Shown here in pieces: positions 22,901 through 30,692 of a DNA stretch of 40,737 nucleotides. Source of the stretch: a virus; IMG/VR virus record IMGVR_UViG_3300048582_000265, positions 1 through 40,737 of that record; one strand, given 5' to 3'. Positions within the stretch are counted from its first letter, which is position 1. Each line of letters starts with the position of its first letter. The position numbers and the translations under genes are program-made. A model generated the notes under the pieces. It did not search any database and had not been told where the DNA came from. It worked only from the letters and a program-made list of their open reading frames with translations.

Positions 22901-23164
22901 AATCACAAAGCATTTATTGGAGACGTGAAAAGCACCCGTTTCAATGATGGTTCAACATCTGCATTCGCTTTTGATTACGATTTATTGGATATCAACCTGA
23001 ATGGACTTTCTTCTGATCCAATTACCAAAAAAGAAAAAACCGCAACATCCAAAAAATCTGAAAAAGATTCAGCAAGTATTGAAGACGCGCAAAACTTTAT
23101 TAAAACTCATGAAAACGGATGGCCAGATGAATTTAAAAAAGAAGACGAAGATTTACCATTTTAA
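19886..23164 (+). CDS. Primase-helicase fusion protein
   Basis: 1092 aa. N-terminal DnaG-type (CHC2) domain, residues 30-75: EKTPSFVVSP and WKCFSTGKGG are present, but the usual Cys/His ligands are replaced by Ser and Thr, so zinc binding is probably lost. Toprim domain about 258-345: VVEGNYD (Glu264) and FIDHDAAG (Asp308, Asp310). C-terminal ATPase: Walker A GHGQPSTGKST (694-704), Walker B VIEHLDE (740-746), then a helical tail and the acidic end EDEDLPF, like the SSB C-terminal tip. It would prime and unwind at the phage origin, which is the only clear replication enzyme here; the DNA polymerase must come from the host. Centre of the early operon. Confidence 0.88.
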   Translation: MLSSITVEAVKNLDIVDVFLKCKIDIIRKGANWQCKSPFTAEKTPSFVVSPSKNMWKCFSTGKGGSGGVSFVMQYQKIEWIEAIKTLADMFHIAVEYDDSPRARNYVVKQQKIADIANINAQALLYFTAQENFDKLEKRFLRATPEQIETFNLGFAPNEWNGLKQFLIKLGYTENQMLDAGLIKQGEKGTYDIFRGRVMFPIYSPSGKINGFSGRISVDVDPDSKVAKVLNSKDTEAFKKGENLLGIYQSKDAIIKNNKCIVVEGNYDITAMYRAGFLNTVATLGTAFTDEHCAMIGKYTKNICFFIDHDAAGFKSIEPHVKLALHNGMHVHLMIPEIEGDDPYDWVQGFERFNSTEIYPGELKDAFDKQEWDAVEWLIYSYFDGVDPENTIQSAKAEQRITELLSTVSDATLRNKYIKKFATKFALNKALIEKEISITKAQQVSDSDGNQFQIPKHLKNEDDIQDYKDFGFYPDYNEKLGYWFQGQHGVERVTNWLIRPLFMVKDSRDSMRYIELTTQTRGKIVVDIPNAKINSPQAFETCISNKGGYYFHGTTKQYQKLKSKFLLQFPICEEIKTLGWFYEGFFSFANGIIENGTFKKVDEHGIVRFGQQEFFLPSFSTVHREARADNDVYEVDRRFIYRGGAVGFEKWAYQFHKVYKEKGNGMFGILYLCAVLFSDYIYSMNSDSFPILFGHGQPSTGKSTFGKSLASVFRSETTPFNLHSGTVNGFQRVLSRSRNVIEHLDEYRNDIEEKRFQGLKGIFDRTGSIKAVMSMDNRTVETKINACAYISGQHFCSRDGNSLATRSITIEFGKVKEKFTNEEVQAYDDLVKWQDKGLSDVIVEIVQYRSLIEAEYSKANLKISNEYREELGVSRVASNYLVLLTIYDVLKDRIKFPFSMQELMTATKKNILEQTIVLENSNELAEFFDSLVFLALDGRIHNMVDYKLDSGKNEIKVGRDGHSKQLNNANILYIRLARIYPLYRKAVRDVGNQGLDQQTIISYFKNHKAFIGDVKSTRFNDGSTSAFAFDYDLLDINLNGLSSDPITKKEKTATSKKSEKDSASIEDAQNFIKTHENGWPDEFKKEDEDLPF

Positions 23165-23175
23165 AAATAGAACAA

Positions 23176-23649
23176 ATGAAATTAACAGAAGAAGAAAAAA
23201 ACCAATATGTGAACGAATTAGTTCGTTGCCTATGCAAAATGCAGTCAGCGGTTCACGATGTAGATAAATTGTTGCCAAACTCACCATTCTACAAAAACCA
23301 TAAGCAAAGGATTTTAAATATCGAATCATCACTTTCGACAATATTGAACGAAACCACATCTTTGTTTGGTATCAATACAGTTGATGATTATGCAGAAGCG
23401 GTGAAAATTATTGATGATGCCGGAATGGAAATCGTTTATGTGGATGTGGTTCCACAAACAGAAGAGCAGTTGTTGAAAACAAAAATCAAACAAGTTGCCA
23501 TCAAAAACAGAGGCATTGCACCTATTTACAACGATGAATATTATTGCAAAACGTGTGGAAATCAAGAAACGCACCATCCAATAACAGATTATTGCTTTGT
23601 GTGTAATGAAGAAAATTGGCAGCCTTGTAAAGCAAAAGTTGAAGCATGA
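23176..23649 (+). CDS. Hypothetical protein with C-terminal zinc-ribbon-like motif
   Basis: 157 aa. The N-terminal 100 residues are helical. Residues about 122-148 contain two Cys pairs, CKTCGN and CFVCNEENW, that look like a treble-clef or zinc ribbon. It lies 11 bases after the primase-helicase and overlaps the next gene by 4 bases. A role in replication or transcription is plausible from the zinc site and location. Confidence 0.6.
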   Translation: MKLTEEEKNQYVNELVRCLCKMQSAVHDVDKLLPNSPFYKNHKQRILNIESSLSTILNETTSLFGINTVDDYAEAVKIIDDAGMEIVYVDVVPQTEEQLLKTKIKQVAIKNRGIAPIYNDEYYCKTCGNQETHHPITDYCFVCNEENWQPCKAKVEA

Positions 23650-23876
23650 AAACCACCAAAGGAATCCAAATCATCAAGCAATTTGCCACCAATCTAAATG
23701 GCATTTTTAAGCTCACAACATGGGTGCGCATTGATGGCGTAAAAAAATGCTACGAAAAACCAATTATTCCAACATTAGATCAAAAGGTAGAAATTGAAAA
23801 ACATGGTTTTGTTGAAGTCGATGAAATATACTACTGCAACACGCCACAAAGTCTCCTTATTTGGAGCGAAGAATAG
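23646..23876 (+). CDS. Hypothetical early protein, 76 aa
   Basis: 76 aa, mainly beta (GIFKLTTWVRIDGVKKCY; GFVEVDEIYYCNTPQSLLIW). No family recognised. It is coupled to the preceding zinc-ribbon gene by an ATGA overlap. Confidence 0.55.
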   Translation: MKTTKGIQIIKQFATNLNGIFKLTTWVRIDGVKKCYEKPIIPTLDQKVEIEKHGFVEVDEIYYCNTPQSLLIWSEE

Positions 23877-23906
23877 AAAATTAGTAATCAAATAAAAATC
23901 AAGTAT

Positions 23907-24200
23907 ATGCAAGTAAATTTAGAATTAACCAAAAAATTAACTCTTAACTATATTGAAGAAAATATGGTGAGGGATGAAAAACTAATCAGTGTTTATTTAT
24001 CTTTTTCTTTTTACGGAGAAGATGGGGATGCGTATTTAATTTTAGAAAAATTAGAAGAAGAATATCCAAATTATGCAATGACTTCAATTGCATCTGATAT
24101 TTCAGATTCATTTAATGAACAATTGGAAGATGATGAAATATATGCCAAAATAAAAGCAGAAGTAAAAAAGTTTGTAACAGAATATGAATTAGAAAATTAG
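23907..24200 (+). CDS. Acidic hypothetical early protein, 97 aa
   Basis: 97 aa with a strong excess of Asp/Glu (23 acidic against 9 Lys/Arg by my count), mixed helix and strand. Short acidic early phage proteins include DNA mimics that block restriction or recombination enzymes; here acidity is the only hint. A leader AAAATCAAGTATATG without Shine-Dalgarno precedes it. Confidence 0.55.
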   Translation: MQVNLELTKKLTLNYIEENMVRDEKLISVYLSFSFYGEDGDAYLILEKLEEEYPNYAMTSIASDISDSFNEQLEDDEIYAKIKAEVKKFVTEYELEN

Positions 24201-24222
24201 TAAAAACTTAAAAATTAAATAT

Positions 24223-24783
24223 ATGTCAGCACAAGTAAGATTACACAGTGAAGAGGCTCAAGAGTTAGCCGCTTTATTTTTAAACATTTCATTTGAGGAA
24301 ATGGAAGAAAACGAAGATATAGTAGAAGAAAAACTAGCTGAAGAATATGATATTTCTTTAGAAACCTTTGAAAAAATTTCAGAATTTCTTTTAAATAAGG
24401 TTGATTTGGCAATTTCACCACTCACAAATAAAGCTTTAATTGGCTTTGGAGATGGTTCTCAATGGTTTGCTAAAATGGATTTTGATAGTAAATTCATGGG
24501 AAATTTAATTCAATGGCTTTCTGAAAACAATCCACCAAAAGCAGGAAAAGGATTTATTAAAGAAATTACTTCTGGTGGTGAATTAGAATTTATCATCACC
24601 ATTGAAAAGCCTGAAAAAGGTTCAAAAGAATCATTTTATGAAGTTTTGAAAAAAGAAGCGAAACAATTGAAAGAACAAAAAGAAAAACTTTGTTTGGCAC
24701 TTTCAAATGTATTGAATCACAGTGAAGGAACTCCAGTTGTAGATGCTTTGAGTTTATTAAAGGAAATGAATTATCCACTTTAA
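24223..24783 (+). CDS. Acidic hypothetical early protein, 186 aa
   Basis: 186 aa. The N-terminal third is acidic (EEMEENEDIVEEKLAEEYD). The middle is beta-rich (GGELEFIITIEKPEKG), and the C-terminal part helical and coiled-coil like (EAKQLKEQKEKLCLALSNVL). The leader ACTTAAAAATTAAATAT before the start also occurs at 1366-1382. No family recognised. Confidence 0.55.
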   Translation: MSAQVRLHSEEAQELAALFLNISFEEMEENEDIVEEKLAEEYDISLETFEKISEFLLNKVDLAISPLTNKALIGFGDGSQWFAKMDFDSKFMGNLIQWLSENNPPKAGKGFIKEITSGGELEFIITIEKPEKGSKESFYEVLKKEAKQLKEQKEKLCLALSNVLNHSEGTPVVDALSLLKEMNYPL

Positions 24784-24793
24784 ATTGAATGTG

Positions 24794-25411
24794 ATGTCAG
24801 AGAAAAAAGAACGCCCGATTTTATTTAGTACGCCAATGGTGCAAGCATTATTGAATGGTACTAAAACACAAACAAGGAGAGTTGTGAAAGATTCTAAAGA
24901 TTTTGAATCTGTAAAACATAAAAACATAATAGATGAAGAATTAGGGCCTTTACCAGAGTTTTATGCTTACGAAAAAGGCAACATGATAAAAATGGCCAAT
25001 TGTCCATACGGAAAAGTTGGTGATATCCTTTACGTTAAAGAAACGCATTGCATTTTTCAGAACGAAATTGTATATAAAGCTTCAAATAATTTAGCAGAAG
25101 TAAAATGGACACCTTCACTTTTAATGAAAAAAGCAGCTGCTCGCATTTTCTTAGAAATTACAGAAATAAAAGTTGAGCGTGTGAAAGATATTTCTGAAGA
25201 AGATGCAATTGCAGAAGGTATCGAACAAAAAATTGGTAAAAACGGTGCAAATGAAGATACTCTTTTTAGATTAGATTATTTGAGTAGAGGTTATATAAAA
25301 ATGTCGGCTGCCGAATCTTTTAAAACTCTTTGGTGGTCAATTAACGGTGGTGAATCATATCATGCCAACCCTTGGGTTTGGGTGGTAAAATTTAAAGTTA
25401 TCAAGCCATGA
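24794..25411 (+). CDS. ASCH-domain phage protein
   Basis: 205 aa from ATG 24794 (MSEKKERPILFSTPM); a TTG at 24785 would add three residues. RPILFSTPMVQALLNGTKTQTRRV is the signature start of ASCH-domain proteins common in phages. It continues with a GDILYVKET strand and the block ITEIKVERVKDISEEDAIAEGI. ASCH folds are PUA-like and thought to bind RNA or modified nucleotides; function in phages is unproven. It overlaps the next gene by 4 bases. Confidence 0.8.
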   Translation: MSEKKERPILFSTPMVQALLNGTKTQTRRVVKDSKDFESVKHKNIIDEELGPLPEFYAYEKGNMIKMANCPYGKVGDILYVKETHCIFQNEIVYKASNNLAEVKWTPSLLMKKAAARIFLEITEIKVERVKDISEEDAIAEGIEQKIGKNGANEDTLFRLDYLSRGYIKMSAAESFKTLWWSINGGESYHANPWVWVVKFKVIKP

Positions 25412-25674
25412 CACCAGCGCAACAATTCTACATCAAAACTCCTGCACGTGAATTTGCATTAACTTACAAAAACCATGCTCCCGATTTCGTGCAGGAGCTT
25501 AATCTCATTCATAAAATACAAATCAATCTTTTTCATCAGTATTGGTATGGCAAAAAACCAACCGATTGGTGGTTGCAAGATGGAAAAACTTTAGCCGAAA
25601 AACACTACCAAGAACTGATTGCAGAATATGAGAAGAAATACGGAAAATATGAATTAACTAAAAGTATATTTTAA
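25408..25674 (+). CDS. Hypothetical early protein, 88 aa
   Basis: 88 aa, helical, rich in aromatic residues (FHQYWYGKKPTDWWLQDG). No family recognised. Translationally coupled to the ASCH gene (ATGA overlap). Confidence 0.6.
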   Translation: MTPAQQFYIKTPAREFALTYKNHAPDFVQELNLIHKIQINLFHQYWYGKKPTDWWLQDGKTLAEKHYQELIAEYEKKYGKYELTKSIF

Positions 25675-25675
25675 G

Positions 25676-26233
25676 ATGAAAAATAAAAGATTATTTGAAA
25701 TCCTTGATGAAATGAATCAAGATGATATTAAAAACGGAACAGGATTAGTTGAGGTTGGTGGAAACTTTATTTCAGCAGACAAAGTTAAAGGCGGTGCTAA
25801 AATTTCAATGGGTATGCCCGAATCAAGTATTTACGATTTGATGCACGATAAAAAGATGGCTATACTTGTTTTGATTGACAAAAAAGAATATAAACTTAGA
25901 ACTGAAAATAATCATGGAGAATTAAAAAAAACAAACGGTTTAAATCCAACACACATGATTATTGATGATCAGTTACCAGATTGCACACAAAAAGAACCAA
26001 CTTACAGTGATGATTTACTTTGGATTTTACAATCATGTGAAGGAATATCAAGCAAAATTGGTGAAAGTACAAACATCATACTTACTTTTGAAATTAAAAA
26101 TCAACCACAATCAATATTTGAAATTAGAACTTCAGAATATAAAATTTTACAATCCGATTTATCATTTGAAATTTATAATAAAAAATTTAAATATTCAGAA
26201 TTAATCGAACTTAGAAAAAAATTAAAAGTATGA
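25676..26233 (+). CDS. Conserved Bacteroidota-phage hypothetical protein, 185 aa
   Basis: 185 aa. The opening KRLFEILDEMNQDD, then GLVEVGGNFISADKVKGGA, resembles from memory a family repeated in Bacteroidota phages with no known function. A second region has alternating strands (SIFEIRTSEYKI). It overlaps the next gene by 4 bases. Confidence 0.65.
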   Translation: MKNKRLFEILDEMNQDDIKNGTGLVEVGGNFISADKVKGGAKISMGMPESSIYDLMHDKKMAILVLIDKKEYKLRTENNHGELKKTNGLNPTHMIIDDQLPDCTQKEPTYSDDLLWILQSCEGISSKIGESTNIILTFEIKNQPQSIFEIRTSEYKILQSDLSFEIYNKKFKYSELIELRKKLKV

Positions 26234-26457
26234 ACACAAATAGATTTATCAAATATAAAGGGAGATTGATTTTTGAAAGTGATTTCCTTCCAACAGATGA
26301 AAGAAGATTGGTTTGTGATATTGAAACAAAAAAAGAATTTATGTTTACTACTGGCGGAAAAATAAATTTAATTCAAATGCCTGATAAAAGAATTTTTATT
26401 GCATCAAAAGAGTTATTAGATAAACTTGAAGATGAAATAAATCATAAAAAAAACTAA
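26230..26457 (+). CDS. Hypothetical protein, 75 aa, last early gene
   Basis: 75 aa, beta-rich with a helical, charged end (KELLDKLEDEINHKKN). No family recognised. It is followed at once by the terminator that closes the early operon. Confidence 0.55.
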   Translation: MNTNRFIKYKGRLIFESDFLPTDERRLVCDIETKKEFMFTTGGKINLIQMPDKRIFIASKELLDKLEDEINHKKN

Positions 26458-26463
26458 TCTCAC

Positions 26464-26491
26464 AGCCTTCCATTTCGGAGGGCTTTTTTTT
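26464..26491 (+). terminator. Rho-independent terminator of the early operon
   Basis: AGCCTTCC and GGAGGGCT form an 8-bp stem with one T-G wobble and loop ATTTC, followed by nine T. It separates the early operon from late promoter 3. Confidence 0.9.
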
Positions 26492-26511
26492 TGCTTTCAG
26501 CTTATAATTGA

Positions 26512-26550
26512 GTCCTTTCGCACGCGCACGCATATACCGAATTTCGTATT
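26512..26550 (+). promoter_or_regulatory. Late promoter 3
   Basis: GTCCTTT, CGCACGCGC, ACGCATATA and AATTTCG; GTCC is exactly 39 bases before ATG 26551. The -7 box differs by one base (TTTCG for TTTTG). The central part alternates pyrimidine and purine over about 19 bases. It drives the gp10-like protein and the tape measure. Confidence 0.85.
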
Positions 26551-26943
26551 ATGCAAAAAGCCTCATTCAGATATTACGACCTCGAACATGCTAGAAAACT
26601 AGCAAAGGAAATTGGTGCGCAAACTATTTCTGAAATGATGTTTAGCATCACAAAATTAGGTTTAGTAGAAAAAGGAGAATTGCTCAAATCTTTGCGTGCC
26701 ACACCTCAAAAATCAGAATTTGACGAAATAGACAGAATCAAATTCAAATACAATTTTTATGGTGTTTTCTTAGATGTTGGTACAAAAAAAATCAAAGCAA
26801 CCTATTGGCGAAATAGCATTCTCAATCCTGCGTGGATAAAAGCAAATGAAGTTTTCAACGCATACTATGCCGAATTAATTCAGAAAGAAATTGCAGAAGA
26901 TGCCGCACAAGCATTGGATGCTAACATCAAAATAAGAATGTAA
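26551..26943 (+). CDS. Tail completion (HK97 gp10-like) candidate
   Basis: 130 aa, helical at both ends with central strands (FKYNFYGVFLDVGTKK). YGVFLDVG resembles the tyrosine-rich signature around the beta-hairpin of HK97 gp10-type head-tail or tail completion proteins. It directly precedes the tape measure with a one-base overlap. Assignment is tentative, from length, motif and position. Confidence 0.4.
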   Translation: MQKASFRYYDLEHARKLAKEIGAQTISEMMFSITKLGLVEKGELLKSLRATPQKSEFDEIDRIKFKYNFYGVFLDVGTKKIKATYWRNSILNPAWIKANEVFNAYYAELIQKEIAEDAAQALDANIKIRM

Positions 26944-29900
26944 TGGCGAGTAGTACTATTAAAATTGAAGGCAAAATTGCTGGTGCCGCATTGGATGAAC
27001 TTAAAAAGAAAGTTACCGATTTAAGACGTGAAGTAAGCCAATTAGAAGTTGGTTCTGCCAAATACAATGCAAAAGTTGGTGATCTCAAAAATGCAAACCA
27101 AGCACTCACAGCCCACCGAAACGAAATCCGTGGCATCGGAGCATCATACGGTCAAGCGCAAACAGGAATCAAGGGCTTAATGATGCAATTTGCACCAATG
27201 GCTGGCGGTTTGGCAATTGCAGGCGCAGCAATCGGTGGCATCACATCGGCTGTTTCTTCCTGGTACCAAAACAACAAAGCCTTAGAAAAATCACTTTCAA
27301 GCTTGCAATCCTTAACAGGAGCATCAACAGAAGATATGAAATTCTACAAAGCTGAAGCCATTGCCATGGGTAAAACTTCAACGATGTCGGCATCTCAAAC
27401 AGTTGAAGCTTTCAAACTCATTGGTTCTGCACGTCCCGATTTATTGAAAAATAAAGAAGCATTGGCAGAAGTTACCAAAGAAACCGTTGTTTTGGCAGAA
27501 GCAGCCGAAATGGATTTGGGTTCTGCTGCCAATTCGATGGCAGGCGCAATGAACCAATTCAATTTGGGTGCTTCAGAATCGGGAAGAATTATAAACGCTT
27601 TGGCAGCAGGATCAAAAGAAGGTGCAGCCGAAATTTCAGATGTAACACTTTCAGTTGAAAAATTTGGTGCAGTTGCTTCAGCAAATAATGTAACTTTTGA
27701 AGAATCGGTTGCTTTGACTGAATTAATGGCCGAAAAGAACATCAAAGGAGCAGAAGCAGGAACGCAATTGCGAAACGTATTGTTGAATGTTGCCACAGCA
27801 TCAGCATTGCCAGATGAAGCGCAAAAAGCCATGGCAAAATATGGCGTAAATATCGAAATGGTGATGAACAAAGCCATTCCTTTAAAAGACCGTTTGCAAG
27901 AATTGGCAAAAGTGCAAAAGGATCAAACGGCATTAGTGAAAATTTTCGGAAAAGAAAACGTTGTTGCCGGGCAAACCATTTTAGGCAATATTTCAAAATT
28001 TGATTCACTCACAAAAGCAGTTACAGGCACAAATGTAGCCTACGAACAGCAACGAATTAACAATGATAATTTGGATGGTGATTTAAAGAAAATGAATTCT
28101 GCTTGGGAAGGTTTCACACTTTCAATTGGCGGTGCTGGAGAATCAATGCGTGGATTGGTTCAGGTTGGTACCGATGTGTTGAATTGGACTTCTGATTTGA
28201 TCACTGGTTTAAAAGAAGCCGATTCCATGAAATTGGAAACTGTTTTCTACAAATTTGCTGATGCCTTAACACTTGGGATTGGTCCACTTCATGATTTTTA
28301 TGAAGAAATGATTCGTATCAATGAGATATCTATGGATGTAATTGATTCCATAAAAGGTGAAGTTGAAGCAAATGTAACCTTAACAGAATCTTTGGCACGA
28401 AATAATGAAATGCTTGCATCTGGAAATTTAACTGCTGAAGAAGCTGCACGAATCAATAATGAAAATGAGCAGATAATTTCAGCCTTAACAGAAAAATATC
28501 CTGAACTCACAGCCAATTTGGATTTGCATAAACTTTCGCAAAAAGGCGCAATTGCCTTACAAAAGGAAATGAACAAAGAATTGCTAAATCAGGCATTGGC
28601 ATCGGCTCAGGCAGCAGAAGCAGAAAGATTACTTGCAAGTGTAGTTGAAAGCACTATGAAAGTTCAAATGTTGAGTGCCGAAATTAGGAAATTAGAAAAA
28701 GAAGGTGGAGTTCTCAACATGATCATGATTGGAACCAAAGCCAAAGAACTTGCAGCTGCAATGAAAGAAAGCCAAACTTCACAAAAACAATTGATGAATT
28801 TGGGAAATACAATGGCAGGAGTTAAGAAAAACTTAGAAGGAATTGATTTCACTTTTGGTTCAAAATTTAAAATTCAGTCTGATATAATTGCAGATTCTGA
28901 AAGGAAATTAGCTAATGCAAATGAACTTTTAGCAAAAACAAATGATCCTAATAAAAGAAAAGCAATTGAAAGTTTCATCAAAGGTTTAGAAGCCAGCATT
29001 AAAAACGCATCCAAAGGTCAACAATCTGCCTTGGATGATTTGTTGGCCAAAAATCAGCAAGTACTTGAATCTGATGAAAAAACTACTGCGAAACTTGGCG
29101 CAAATGGTAAAAAGAAAAATGATACTGTCAAGAAAAACGCTGAAAATCTTGCAAAAGAATTAGCCAAATTAATTGCTGATACTGAGAAATTAGCATCCAA
29201 TTTGAGTAATCAAACCATTTTAGATGCTTTCACCGATGAAAAGCAAAAAGAATTGTTTGCGCTACAAAATTCGATTGAAGAAAAATATAAAGCAGAAATC
29301 GAAATGGCCATGAAACTCATGGCACAAAAAGGAGAAATTGGCATCAAAGCAACAGAACAATACAACCGTTTGATTGCCTTGGAAGATGAAGAATATGAGA
29401 AAGGCAAAGCGGAAATTGAAGAGAAATACCGTAAAGAAAAATATGCCAAAGATTATGAGAATGAGAAAAATGCCAATCTTCAATTTTTGGCACAACAAAA
29501 TTCCTTGCAAGATGCAATCATTGATCTAAAAGTTACCAAAGCAAAAGCGGCACTTTCAGCTGTTCGTGATGGTGATTTGGCAGGATATGCTCAAGCAAAG
29601 GCAGATTTAGAAAAAGCACTCCAGGAACAAGCCGATTTGGAAAAAACACGCAAGTTGGAAGCCTTAATGGATCAGCGTGATGATGGCATTATTTCCGTTC
29701 AAGAATATAATCTTAGAAAGGAAGAATTAGAACTTCAGCATCAGCAAAATATCATTGATATCAATGCGCAATCTGCTGAGGAACTAAAAGCAATTGATAA
29801 TGACAGAGCAGAAAATGCTTTGAATAATATCAGTAAAATATTAGATATTTCTAAGCAGTTTTCTGATGCTGCATCACAACGTGAATTGAACGATTTGAAC

Positions 29901-30632
29901 CAAAGCCAAAACAGAGAGCAAAAGGCATTGGATGAAAAATTAAAAAACAAACTGATTACAGAAGATCAGTACAATGAAGAAAAAAAGAAACTTGATGCAG
30001 AAACTGCTAAAAAGAAATATGAAATTGAATTAGACCAATTCAAGAAAAACCAAGCCTTTGCAACTGCTGAAGCAATTATTCAAGGAGCATTGGCAATTGC
30101 AAAAGTTACAGCGCAAACTGGAGTTGGTGCAGCGTTTGCAGTTCCATTGGTTATTGCTTCAACTGCAGCACAATTGGCAATGATTTCGGAACAAGCACCT
30201 CCTGAAGCTCCACAATTTGCAGAAGGTGGTTATGCTGATGTTACTGGTGCAAAAGATGGTTTAAGATACAGAGCACAACGAGTTGGAAAACTGAAACCAG
30301 GATTCACGCCAAATCGTCCAATTTTGGGTTTATTTGGCGAAAAAGGAACAGAATATGTTGTGCCGGCACATTTGTTACGTAAACAGCCAGTTGCCAATTA
30401 TGTTTCTATGATTGAAGCCGAACGCCTTGGCCGTGTGCCACAATATGCAGAAGGTGGTTTCACTGGTGCGCCTCAAATGGGTGGCGGTGATATTTCTGGC
30501 TTATTGAAACAAAACAATTTACTCTATTCTGAATTGATTAGAATTTTGCCAAACCTTGGTGTTTATTTTTCTGATAAAAATATTGAAGATCTAGATAAAA
30601 ATAGATCACGTTTCAACGCAACTAAAAATTGA
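26943..30632 (+). CDS. Tail tape measure protein (TP901 type)
   Basis: 1229 aa. Residues 1-60 are coiled coil. A hydrophobic segment at about 78-100 (MAGGLAIAGAAIGGITSAV) is followed by a TP901-like core (about 120-330: MGKTSTMSASQTVEAFKLIG, ALAEVTKETVVLAEAAEMD, FEESVALTELMAEKNIKG). Long heptad-rich regions follow (about 560-1030) and a second hydrophobic stretch (about 1040-1075, GVGAAFAVPLVIASTAAQ) with Gly-rich ends (FAEGGYAD; YAEGGFTG). It sets tail length; by rule of thumb 1229 residues predict a long flexible tail (about 0.15 nm per residue). Longest gene in the genome. Confidence 0.92.
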   Translation: MASSTIKIEGKIAGAALDELKKKVTDLRREVSQLEVGSAKYNAKVGDLKNANQALTAHRNEIRGIGASYGQAQTGIKGLMMQFAPMAGGLAIAGAAIGGITSAVSSWYQNNKALEKSLSSLQSLTGASTEDMKFYKAEAIAMGKTSTMSASQTVEAFKLIGSARPDLLKNKEALAEVTKETVVLAEAAEMDLGSAANSMAGAMNQFNLGASESGRIINALAAGSKEGAAEISDVTLSVEKFGAVASANNVTFEESVALTELMAEKNIKGAEAGTQLRNVLLNVATASALPDEAQKAMAKYGVNIEMVMNKAIPLKDRLQELAKVQKDQTALVKIFGKENVVAGQTILGNISKFDSLTKAVTGTNVAYEQQRINNDNLDGDLKKMNSAWEGFTLSIGGAGESMRGLVQVGTDVLNWTSDLITGLKEADSMKLETVFYKFADALTLGIGPLHDFYEEMIRINEISMDVIDSIKGEVEANVTLTESLARNNEMLASGNLTAEEAARINNENEQIISALTEKYPELTANLDLHKLSQKGAIALQKEMNKELLNQALASAQAAEAERLLASVVESTMKVQMLSAEIRKLEKEGGVLNMIMIGTKAKELAAAMKESQTSQKQLMNLGNTMAGVKKNLEGIDFTFGSKFKIQSDIIADSERKLANANELLAKTNDPNKRKAIESFIKGLEASIKNASKGQQSALDDLLAKNQQVLESDEKTTAKLGANGKKKNDTVKKNAENLAKELAKLIADTEKLASNLSNQTILDAFTDEKQKELFALQNSIEEKYKAEIEMAMKLMAQKGEIGIKATEQYNRLIALEDEEYEKGKAEIEEKYRKEKYAKDYENEKNANLQFLAQQNSLQDAIIDLKVTKAKAALSAVRDGDLAGYAQAKADLEKALQEQADLEKTRKLEALMDQRDDGIISVQEYNLRKEELELQHQQNIIDINAQSAEELKAIDNDRAENALNNISKILDISKQFSDAASQRELNDLNQSQNREQKALDEKLKNKLITEDQYNEEKKKLDAETAKKKYEIELDQFKKNQAFATAEAIIQGALAIAKVTAQTGVGAAFAVPLVIASTAAQLAMISEQAPPEAPQFAEGGYADVTGAKDGLRYRAQRVGKLKPGFTPNRPILGLFGEKGTEYVVPAHLLRKQPVANYVSMIEAERLGRVPQYAEGGFTGAPQMGGGDISGLLKQNNLLYSELIRILPNLGVYFSDKNIEDLDKNRSRFNATKN

Positions 30633-30653
30633 TGAAAAGTTTATTGTAAATAA

Positions 30654-30692
30654 GTCCTTTCGCACGCGTATGTGTATAACGAATTTTGCAAT
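30654..30692 (+). promoter_or_regulatory. Late promoter 4
   Basis: GTCCTTT, CGCACGCGT, ATGTGTATA and AATTTTGC; GTCC is exactly 39 bases before ATG 30693. The GC-rich alternating tract is present. Unlike promoters 1-3 there is no terminator in front of it; it starts 22 bases after the tape measure stop, so read-through from unit 3 is expected. Confidence 0.85.

Noticed and set aside
27395-28008. Long minus-strand open frames inside the tape measure gene
   Set aside because: They are mirror frames of a well-supported protein and code for low-complexity Ala/Ser/Phe-rich sequence; there are no promoters and no neighbouring minus genes.
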